From Muscardinus avellanarius (taxonomy: Eukaryota > Chordata > Mammalia > Rodentia > Gliridae): DNA of 64,000 nt. The translations under genes were made by a program, and so were the position numbers. Within the stretch, counting starts at the first letter, position 1. Each line of letters starts with the position of its first letter. The DNA lies in contig OY726563.1 in the NCBI GenBank assembly GCA_963383645.1, forward strand, positions 38,323,331 to 38,387,330. Reading direction: 5' to 3'. Below, one piece after another: positions 55,520-64,000 of the stretch. The notes beneath the pieces were generated by a model, which was not told where the DNA came from, did no database searches, and was given only the letters and a program-made list of their open reading frames with translations.

Positions 55520-55885
55520 AAACACTACTTATGAGTAAATCTAACCAATGAGGTAAATGACTTCTATAATGAAAATTATGGAGCACTGAAGAAAGAAAGT
55601 AAATAAGACCTTAGAAGATGGAAAGACCTCCTGTGTTCTTGGATAAGCAGAATAAATATTGTCAAAATGTCCATACTACTAAAAGAGATCGATTTAATAC
55701 AATCTAAATAAAAATATCAATGTAATTCTTCACAGAGCTCGAAAAATCAGTCCTAACATTCATGTGGAAAATCAAAATACTCAGAATAGTGAAAGAAATT
55801 CTGAGAAATAAGAACTATGCCAGAGGTGTCATGATACCTGATCTTAAAATATACCACACAGTTCTAGTAATTAAAAATATCAGCC
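55520..55885 (+). mobile_element. L1 ORF2 fragment, sense (inverted relative to the left part)
   Basis: gaaaattatggagcactgaag, gaaagacctcctgtgttc, aaaatgtccatactactaaaag, atacaatctaaataaaaatatc, catgtggaaaatcaaaatac, gaggtgtcatgatacctgatc. This is ORF2 sequence lying just 5' of the part that ends at 55499. Stops are present. Confidence 0.8.
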
Positions 55886-56110
55886 TTCTACTCCTACCCT
55901 TCCATTCTAGCTTTGCTGATGTTTCCCCTCTATTTTCTGGAGTTCCTCTGGTATCCCCAATACTTCCTAGTTTTGACATATTAGAGAAAACATATGTCCC
56001 TTCTCTTTCTGTACTTGGCTGATCTCACTTCACATAATGTTCTCCAGGTCTTTCCATCTTCTTGCAAATGACATGATTTTGTTCTTTATAGCTGAGTAGA
56101 ATTCCACCAT
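55886..56110 (-). mobile_element. L1 3' fragment, antisense
   Basis: ctgatctcacttcacataatg, gtctttccatcttcttgcaa and tttatagctgagtagaattcc repeat, in a second diverged copy, the region seen at 53990-54110. Confidence 0.72.
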
Positions 56111-56538
56111 TATTAGCCATCAGGGAGTTGCAAATTAAAACTACACTGAGATTCCATCTAACCACAATTGGAGTGGCGAGCATAAAGAAATCAAATAACA
56201 ACAAATGCTGGCGAGGATGTGGGGAAAGAGGAACTCTTTTACATTGTTGGTGGGAGTTAAAACTAGTTCAGCCACCATGGAGATCAGTGTGGAAATTCCT
56301 TAGAAAACTGAGAATGGATTCACCGTATTATCCGGCTGTACCATGCCTGGGAATCTTTCCAATGGAGTTGAAATCAGAGAGCTTCAGTAACATATGCATA
56401 CTCATGTTCATAGCAGCACAATTCATAATAGCCAAAATATGGAACCAACCTAGGTCTCCATGAATGGATTGCAAAATTATGGGAAATACACACAATGGAA
56501 TTCTACTCAGCAATAAAGAAGAACAAAATCATGCTTCA
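56111..56538 (+). mobile_element. L1 ORF2 C-terminal fragment, sense
   Basis: An open stretch of 111 codons (56128-56463) translates to recognisable L1 ORF2 C-terminus: [59 protein letters not shown]. It continues after a stop to gaattctactcagcaataaag. It lacks the endonuclease and reverse transcriptase domains. Confidence 0.9.
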
Positions 56539-56540
56539 AA

Positions 56541-56632
56541 TTCTTAAGAGGACAAGGCAGGAGGGTTACAAGATTTCAAGAGTTATAGATCAGGTTGGGC
56601 AATGTAGTGAGACCCCCACCTAAAAATAAATA
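56541..56632 (+). mobile_element. 7SL/B1-like SINE fragment
   Basis: ggacaaggcaggagggttac, caggttgggcaatgtagtgag and acccccacctaaaaataaa show a 5'-truncated B1-like left half without a dID half. Confidence 0.65.
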
Positions 56633-56633
56633 A

Positions 56634-56830
56634 AGCTGGGCATGGTGATGCACGCTTGGGAGACTGAGACAGAACTCACAGATTTGAAGCCAGCCGCAGC
56701 TACTTTTAGTGAGGCTTTCAGCAACTTAGTGAGACCCTGTTGCCAAATAAAGTATAAAATAGGTCTGGGAGTATACCCTGGAGGTAGAAAAGCCTCTGGG
56801 TTCCACACCCATTACCACAAAAAGAAAAAA
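56634..56830 (+). mobile_element. B1-dID SINE
   Basis: A sense copy with part of the left half deleted (gatgcacgcttgggagactg), of the aaaataggtctgggagtat type. Confidence 0.88.
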
Positions 56831-57044
56831 TAAAATAAGTTAGGTAAGAAAGAAAATAATAACCAGAATCCTTTGTACCACCAAATGCCAAAAGTTGCTC
56901 GCATATCCACTGAGAATTGATGTCCACTCGGGTTGAGTTGTGATGAACACCTCCTTTTTCCCTGCCCTGCTTTTGTAGTTCTTGATGTGATCTGTCCCTA
57001 GCTGAAGAAGAAGTTTTTCATTCATCCATCCATCTATTTATTCT

Positions 57045-57243
57045 TTTTGGTACTGGAAATTGAACTCAGGGGCATTCTACTTCTGAGCTATACTTCTAGC
57101 CCTTTTTATTATTTTGTTTTGAAACAGAGTTTGCTAGGTTGCTGAGTTTCTCTTTGTTGCTGAGGTTGTCCTTGAACCTGTAGTTCTCCTGTCTCAGCCT
57201 GTAAAGTACTGGGATTATAGGAGCCTGCCACCATGCCCAGCTC
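57045..57243 (-). mobile_element. B1-dID SINE, old
   Basis: An antisense copy with gaaattgaactcaggggca and a duplicated gttgctgag middle (gttgctgagtttctctttgttgctgag). Confidence 0.84.
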
Positions 57244-58140
57244 ATTTTTAATTTTAATGAATAGTTTTACCAGATTTGAAGTTCTTTTTTTTTTTACCAA
57301 CTTTGAAATTTGAATACCACTGTTATCTTTCATTATTTCTTACGAAAAGTTGTCTGTTGGTCTTACTGTTCAGTCCTGTGAGAGTAAGGTGGGGACAGGG
57401 TCCTCTCCTCATTAATTCTTTCATTTGATAAATTTTATTCATTCAGATGAAATAAATTGAAAGAACAGAGTCATAATACGCAGAAAATATAAATTTTAGG
57501 TGGCAGAGAGATGACACTAAGTATATATGAAAGGATTTAAAACTCTATTCTTGGGATTATAACAAGAACTTTCATTTTCAAATGAAAAATTAAGAAAACC
57601 AAAATGGTCCACCTATCTACCTACCTGTATTTATTGTTTATAATTCAGCTAATTTATACTAATGGGCCTTATTTATAGTATGGATTTTAAAAATCTAGGT
57701 AGTCACATATGATTAATGGCTACTGCTAGGTAATCAAATAATTCAAGGAAGGTATTTCTTTATAGGAAGAAGTTTTTCTGCTAATAAATGAAGGAATTCA
57801 ATATCTTTTCTAATCCCTGAGAGCCCTGTCCATCACTGTATAAAAAAAAATAGTTGAATACCTCTATCTTGAGTGCTTAAAGAAGGCCTCACAGATAGAA
57901 ATTGTTTGGATTGAGTCCTGATTGGTGAGGAACCAGAGATATAGTTAGTTGGAGTCGATGGGTGTGTATGCTGAGCATGTGTGTATGTGTTTGCATATGT
58001 GTTGTTACTGGCTTATTTTAATGCAGAGTTGTTAGCAAGTGCTGTAGCTTTGTGATGTAGAGCTTAGTGTTTTAAAGTTTTTAAAGGAGGTCTTTTGTAG
58101 AGATGGAAATATAGGATTATTGTTTGAAAATTTGCCCCCC
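57244..58140. other. Unremarkable intron
   Basis: No gene or named repeat is seen. Confidence 0.45.
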
Positions 58141-58144
58141 CCCA

Positions 58145-58340
58145 CTTTTTTTTTGCGATACTGGGGATGGAACCCAGGGGCATTGTACCTCCAGGCTACT
58201 CTCCCAGCCCTGTGTTTTATTCTTTAAACAGTCTCACTGAGTTGCAAAGGGCCTCACTAAGTGGCTGCCTGCAAACCACCATCCTCCGGTCTCCACCTCC
58301 TGAATGCTGGGATTACAAGTGTGCGTCACCACACCGACCC
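58145..58340 (-). mobile_element. B1-dID SINE
   Basis: An antisense copy from gcgatactggggatggaac to gtgcgtcaccacaccgac. Confidence 0.87.
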
Positions 58341-58699
58341 AAAAAATCTATCTTTAAACATTCACATATTGCACTTTTTTTTTTTGTTTTGTTTTTCTTC
58401 ATTTTATCCACACGATAGCCAATTGTGTATGTTCTGAGATTGCTTTAATTTTTAACTTAATATACCTTGTGAAATAATTCTGTATCAGTATATGTCAAGC
58501 TGTGTTATAACGCTTGACATAGATGTACTATAACTAACTTGACGACTCTTCCCCTTGAAGAAAAGGTACAAATAATGTTATTTTGAATAACACTTTAAGA
58601 GTTTCTTTTTTAACATTCTCTTCTATCTAGCATAAGTTTATTATCAAATCCTGTAGATTGATCTCCCCTGTTTATCTTACACAAGTCCAAAAATTTTAA

Positions 58700-59330
58700 A
58701 TAAAAACAAATTCTAGGTGATAGCAGTAAATATATCATGCATAGGGCATTGTTTATTTCATGAATTTAAAATGATTCAATGTGAAGAAATCTGTTTACAA
58801 AATTAACAGAAATCACTGTAAATAAAACTAAATATATTATGAGGAAGTAATAAGATTCTAAAGCAAATCAACAGTGTAAGGAGGATAAAATTGTAGCTGT
58901 AATTAATAGGTCAGAATCTTGGCTTCCTGAAGAAAATGAACAAAATAGACAAATCAGCACCTAACTTACCAAGGGTATATCAAAAGGAAAGAAAGCACTG
59001 ATGTATAAAATTATATAACCAGGGAAACAGGAGAAATTAAAATCATAAGACACTACTTGGCACACTTCTCTGCAAATGAATTTCACTATTGAAATGGGCT
59101 ATTTACAGGGAATATGCAAGTTGGCAAAATTGATCACATTAAAATTGTAGAGGTTATGTAAAGCTAATTTTTCATATAAGAAATGGAGAAAGATATTAAT
59201 ACCATACAAAAAGCACATGCCCAGATGAGTTTATTAGAGAATTTTACCAAACCTTTAAGGACCAAACAGTTCTAATACTATATTAATTTTCTCAGAGTAT
59301 TGAACATGAAAGGGAGAACTGCCTTTCCCC
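58700..59330 (+). mobile_element. Old L1 ORF2 fragment, sense
   Basis: gaaaatgaacaaaatagac, caggagaaattaaaatcataa, gacactacttggcacactt, tgcccagatgagtttatta and gagaattttaccaaaccttt follow mid-ORF2 order. Many stops. The left edge is uncertain. Confidence 0.65.
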
Positions 59331-59524
59331 CCTCCCTTTGGATAAGGGCATATGAAATAACTTCAAATTAAATCTTAAATTACTGGGACTGTGATAGGAT
59401 TATTAATAAATGGTCTGGTAACACTAGACAGTGGCTTGCAAAAAGATAAAATTAGACATGAAACTCAAACCATCCACAAAAATAATTCACAAATGAATTA
59501 GGGTTAAACAAAAACACCATGAAA

Positions 59525-59735
59525 TTGGGAGGCTGAGACAAGAGGATCTCAAGGTTCTTGGCCAGCCTCAGCTACTTAGTGAGGCCTTCTGCAACTTAGT
59601 GAGACCTTGTTTCAAAGTAAAGAATAAAAAATAAGGCTAAGGGTGTAGCCTGAAAGTAAAATGCCCCTGAGTTCAATCCCCAATGCCGCCAAAAAAAAAA
59701 AAAAAGAAAAAAAAAAAAAGAAAAAGAAAAAAGAC
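59525..59735 (+). mobile_element. B1-dID SINE, 5'-truncated, long A tail
   Basis: It starts at ttgggaggctgagacaag and ends in an A/G-interrupted tail at 59691-59732. Confidence 0.85.
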
Positions 59736-59820
59736 CTCACTATGAAACTGAGAGAAAATTGTAAAATTTTAACACATACTACTGACAGAAGCATAATATC
59801 CCTAGTATGTAGCAAATTCT

Positions 59821-60022
59821 GTACTGGAGTTGGAACCCAGATGCATTCTCATCCAAGCTACACTCCCAGCCCTATATTTTTAAATTCTTTATTTAGTGAC
59901 AGGGTCTCACTGTGTTGCAAAGGTCCTCACTAAGTAGTAGCTGAGGCTGTACTCAAACCGCAGTCCTCCTGTCTCAGCCTCCCAAATGCTGGGATTAAAA
60001 GTGTGCACCACCACCCCTGGCT
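59821..60022 (-). mobile_element. B1-dID SINE
   Basis: Imperfect duplications gtagcaaattct (59808) and gtaacaaatttt (60024) flank it. It forms an inverted pair with the SINE at 59525. Confidence 0.86.
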
Positions 60023-60426
60023 TGTAACAAATTTTTATTGAAGGATAATGACAGCTAGGTTTGTCACTGTCTGAGAGAAACCACAGATAAGGAAAGAAGG
60101 AAGGCTACATTAAACTCTGTGGTGTTCAATTTTATTCTAAGATATCAGGATAAATTTATGAAAAGGAACCTTAGAGATGCCATCTCCATGCCCCCCTCAA
60201 AAAAAAACAAAAACAAAAACAAAAAAACAACCTACAAACCTAGCCCTGGAATTTCTTGTGGTACCTGAAAGTAAAGTGAAAAGGATAAAGAGTAATTTAG
60301 GGATTTAGGATATAGGGTTCTTCATTGCCAAACCTGACACAAGATTAGGAACAAATATTTATAGTATGGACCTTAAGATATACTATAAAACATATTACTT
60401 TATACTGATATAAATTAATAATGAAT
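60023..60426. other. Intron with an A-rich (AAAAAC)n tract
   Basis: The A-rich tract is at 60200-60231. Nothing else is recognised. Confidence 0.45.
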
Positions 60427-60592
60427 AGACAGGTTACGGTATCTGTAACCCCAGTACTTGAGGCTAAAACAGGAAGTTTGCAGGTTTGAGGATAGCCTCA
60501 GCAACTTAGGCCCTGTTTAATGATAAAAATTAAAATGGCTGGGGGTATAGATCAGAGATAGAATGCCTCTGGGTTCAGTCCTCAGTACCAAC
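60427..60592 (+). mobile_element. SINE, old
   Basis: gacaggttacggtatctgta to ctgggttcagtcctcagtac, with a short left half. Confidence 0.78.
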
Positions 60593-60816
60593 CCCTCCTC
60601 AGTTTTGTTTTGTTTTTAATGCCTAGTAATACTTTGTCTTGAAACCTAATTTGATACTAATCTATTCACCTTAGCTTTCTAATGCAGTTTGATATATTTC
60701 CCATCCTTATTTTCAACCTACTTATATCTTTATATGTAAAGTATATTTCATAAATAGTAAGCTTTTGGTTTTTCTTATTTAATATATCAGAAACTGTATC
60801 TTTAAAACTTAGATAT

Positions 60817-61036
60817 TAGCTGGTGTGGTGGCATACTCCTGTAATCCTACCTAGTACTTTGGAGGCTGAGACAGGAGTATCACAAGTTTGAGACTAGCCT
60901 CAGCAACATAGCAAGGTCTTCAAATTACTGAGGCCCTATTTCAGAATACAAAAATAAATAAAGTAGGGTTGAGGGATGTGGCTCAGAGGTAGAATACCCC
61001 TGGATTCCATCCCCAGTACCACCAAAACCAAAAAAC
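60817..61036 (+). mobile_element. B1-dID SINE
   Basis: A sense copy with an extra segment between the halves (gcaaggtcttcaaattactg). Confidence 0.86.
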
Positions 61037-61044
61037 ACCTTTGA

Positions 61045-61245
61045 TAGCCAGTCATGGTGTCGCATACTTGTAATCAGAATTTGGGTGGCTGAGACAGGAG
61101 GATCCGTGTTCACAGCCAGCCTCAGCTACTTAGTGAGGTCCTCCACAACTTAGTGATACCCTGTTTCAAAATAAAGAATAAAAAATAGGACTGGGGGTGT
61201 AACTCAGAGGTAAAATGCCCCTGGGTTCAGTCCCCAGTAACACAA

Positions 61246-61288
<43 letters not shown>

Positions 61289-61289
61289 A
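61045..61289 (+). mobile_element. B1-dID SINE with (AAAT)n tail
   Basis: A sense copy directly downstream of the previous one. The tail array is at 61243-61289 (about twelve units). Confidence 0.92.
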
Positions 61290-61600
61290 ATACATCATCG
61301 ATTTTTATCTACTTTTGTAGGCCATTGGATTTTGGTAGTGTTTTGTTTTAACATGTGCTTTATTTATTGAGTTGCTTGGGAACTTAGTATTTCTATGCAG
61401 ATAGATTATGTACTCAGAGTTAGAATATTTTTCTGGCATTATTAATGTTACTAAGTAAAATTAAATTAAGATCGTTAATGTTATTTTCCACTCCCAGTAA
61501 CCACCCCCCCAGGGAAAAAAAAAGGTTGAGATGGTTTTAGCTATTGGTTGGCAAATTGTTACAAGGTGTTTTTGTTTGTTTGTTTATTTTGTTTTGTTTT
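61290..61600. other. Unremarkable intron
   Basis: C7 and A9 runs near 61503-61523. No gene is seen. Confidence 0.45.
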
Positions 61601-61790
61601 TTGTTTGGTACTGGGGATACAACCTAGGGGCATTCTGTCTCTGAAGTATACCCACAGCCCTCCTCATTGTAATTTTTTTGAAACAAGGTCTCACTAAGTT
61701 GCTAATGCTGTCCTCTAACCTGGAATCCTCCTTTCTCAGACTCTCAAGCACTGAAATTATAGACATGGGTTATAGTGCTCACCTACAAGG
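61601..61790 (-). mobile_element. B1-dID SINE, old
   Basis: Antisense; tttggtactggggatacaac to attatagacatgggttatag. It ends about 235 bp before the last exon. Confidence 0.82.
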
Positions 61791-61965
61791 TCATATTTTA
61801 ATGGCTACAGAGAATTTTAGTTTACTAGTGTTAGGTACTCTCCATCACAGCCTATTCAAAGCTGTCTACTGTTGAAGAAACAGTAATGAAGTCAGCATTT
61901 CCCCCACTTTAGATGGTTTTTAATGCTAAAATATCAGTATTGCATAATTCTAAATATATGAGAAC

Positions 61966-61999
61966 ACTATACTTATTTTTAAAGACTATACTTATTTTT
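61966..61999 (+). repeat. Tandem duplication in the 3' splice-site region
   Basis: The 15-nt motif ACTATACTTATTTTT occurs at 61966-61980 and again at 61985-61999 (19-bp period). It lies 26-59 nt upstream of the exon that starts at 62025, where a branch point and pyrimidine tract would be expected. A splicing effect is only an inference. Confidence 0.85.
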
Positions 62000-62024
62000 C
62001 TCTAAATCTCCCTTCTGTTTTTAG

Positions 62025-62695
<671 letters not shown>

Positions 62696-62697
62696 GC

Positions 62698-62712
62698 AAA
62701 TTATTTATCTAT

Positions 62713-62743
<31 letters not shown>

Positions 62744-62917
62744 TTTGGTGGTACTGGGAATGGAACTCTTCTGCTTCTGGGCTATACTTCCAGACCTATT
62801 TTATATTTTACTTGGAAACAAGGTCTCTTAAGCCAGAGAGGCTGGCTTCGAACCTGCGTGATCCTCCTGTCTCCGCTTCCCAAGTGCGGGGATTGCATGT
62901 GTCACCACACCCAGCAA
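62698..62917 (-). mobile_element. SINE, short-middle subtype, with (TTTA)n tail
   Basis: The tail array is at 62701-62745. The dID half is shortened (ggaatggaactcttctgc) and the middle is cttaagccagagaggctgg. Confidence 0.91.
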
Positions 62918-63109
62918 TTACTTAATTTTTAACCAACATCATATATGCATGTTTTTATAATTTCATGACAATCTTTGTATAATGCTAAAATAATCTTTAC
63001 TTAGACTTATTAATATCATAATTAACTATACAAAATAATCACATTACCTTAAAATCTTGCTTCTTCATTTTATAAATTAGATTTTTTCTTGAGTTTTAAG
63101 AATTATAAA

Positions 63110-63317
63110 AGCTGTGTGTAGTGGCTCCCACCTGTAGGCTTAATACTGAGGAGTCTGAGAGAGGTACAAGGCCAGCCTCAGCAATGTAGTGATACTCTCA
63201 GCAATATAGCGAGGCTCTGATTCAAAATAAAAAGTAATAAAGGGCTGAGGATGTAGTTTGGAGATAGAATGCCTTTGGGTTCAATCTCTAGTACCACACA
63301 TATACACACACACACAA
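63110..63317 (+). mobile_element. SINE, old
   Basis: gctgtgtgtagtggctccca to caatctctagtaccac, then a short (CA)n tail. Confidence 0.8.
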
Positions 63318-63336
63318 AAATTATGAAAGATGAAAC

Positions 63337-63528
63337 CAGATGTGGTAATGCACGCCTGTACTTCCTGTGCTTGGGAGGTTGAGATAGGAGGATCACATAT
63401 TCAAGGCCAGCCTGGGCAATTTAGTGCGATTAGAAAGCTGAAAAAATGTTAGGCATGTATCTCAGGGGCATATCACCCCTGGGTTCAATCCCCAGGATAA
63501 CACACACACACACACACCCCCAAAAAAA
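63337..63528 (+). mobile_element. SINE, old
   Basis: Flanked by similar sequences aaattatgaaagatgaaac (63318) and aaattaggaaagataaaac (63529). The linker is shortened and the tail is (CA)n then A9. Confidence 0.84.
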
Positions 63529-63730
63529 AAATTAGGAAAGATAAAACTTATTTTAATGTGTAATTAAATGTTTAGTGCTTTAGTAATATAAATTTGTATC
63601 TTTAAAACAATATTACTAGTAGATTAAGGATGTTTTGATTCTTAAGTAAAAAGGAACAATTTTATGCATTCAGAAAATATTTAATATGAGCTGTTTTGTG
63701 TTCACACTATTAGTAATTGCTCCATTTTTA

Positions 63731-63964
63731 TTTATTTATTTTATTTTATTTTATTTTTTTTTTGGTGGTACTGGGGGTGGAACCCAGAGGCTTTCTACCT
63801 CCGGGCTATACTCCCAGACCTATTTTCTATTTTATTTGGAAACAGGGTCTCACTAAGTTGCTGAGAGCCTCACTAAGTAGCTGAGGCTGGCTTCGAACCT
63901 GTGCGATCCTCCTGTCTCAGCCTCCCAAGCGCGGGGATTACAAGCGTGCACCATCACGCCCGGC
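63731..63964 (-). mobile_element. B1-dID SINE, youngest-looking copy
   Basis: Perfect 17-bp duplication TAATTGCTCCATTTTTA at 63714-63730 and 63965-63981. Long TTTTA/T tail, and all regions are close to the apparent consensus. Confidence 0.96.
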
Positions 63965-64000
63965 TAATTGCTCCATTTTTAAAGCACTTTAGCATTACCA

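Noticed and set aside
56128..56463. 111-codon ORF as a host gene
   Set aside because: The translation is the C-terminus of L1 ORF2 and the flanks are L1 pieces.

Overview
The window is mammalian genomic DNA, almost certainly from a squirrel-family rodent (Sciuridae or a close sciuromorph). Two things show this. First, five short exons encode a peptide that matches KDM6A (UTX). Second, the surrounding introns are packed with about 70 copies of a composite SINE: a 7SL/B1-like left half joined by an A-rich linker to an internally deleted tRNA-Ala-derived ID right half (the B1-dID type known from squirrels, dormice, beavers and relatives). No prokaryotic features or complete gene are present.

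The only gene supported is an internal part of KDM6A on the + strand: exons at 25159-25217, 34355-34475, 48484-48538, 52919-52953 and 62025-62118. They join in frame over 364 nt, corresponding by my recollection of the human protein to codons 129 to 250, inside the N-terminal TPR domain of the H3K27 demethylase. All have AG acceptors and GT donors. Residues that separate KDM6A from its Y paralogue UTY follow KDM6A. I did not find the preceding exon in the first 25 kb, nor the following exon before the right edge, so the window is four complete introns plus parts of two flanking ones.

Layout. 1-25158 (upstream intron): old L1 pieces, a GC-rich island built of three kinds of tandem repeat (2.3-3.6 kb), a MER2-like Tigger MITE (11.0 kb), a 115-bp retroposed mRNA 3' end (11.6 kb), a decayed Tigger/pogo transposon with transposase remnants (16.2-18.2 kb), an unassigned element with a 135-bp tandem duplication (21.3 kb), an L1 3' end inside a MER5-like element (22.3-22.8 kb), and many SINEs. 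24.2-27.8 kb around the first exon is free of SINEs. 25218-34354: mostly unique intron with sparse SINEs and an L1 ORF2 fragment. 34476-48483: nested SINEs, (CA)n/SINE segment duplications, two ID elements with the full tRNA-like middle, and a large quiet stretch at 44.8-47.2 kb. 48539-62024: a double fold-back in a rearranged SINE, a mosaic of L1 pieces in alternating orientation (53.8-56.5 kb) with a chimeric L1/dID insertion, and an old L1 ORF2 piece (58.7-59.3 kb). 62119-64000: SINE-rich intron.

Nothing here looks like a new gene system. The points most worth checking are mutational and retrotransposition structures: the L1/dID chimera, the palindromic SINE, the mosaic L1, the Tigger fossil with internal duplications, and the GC-rich tandem-repeat island.
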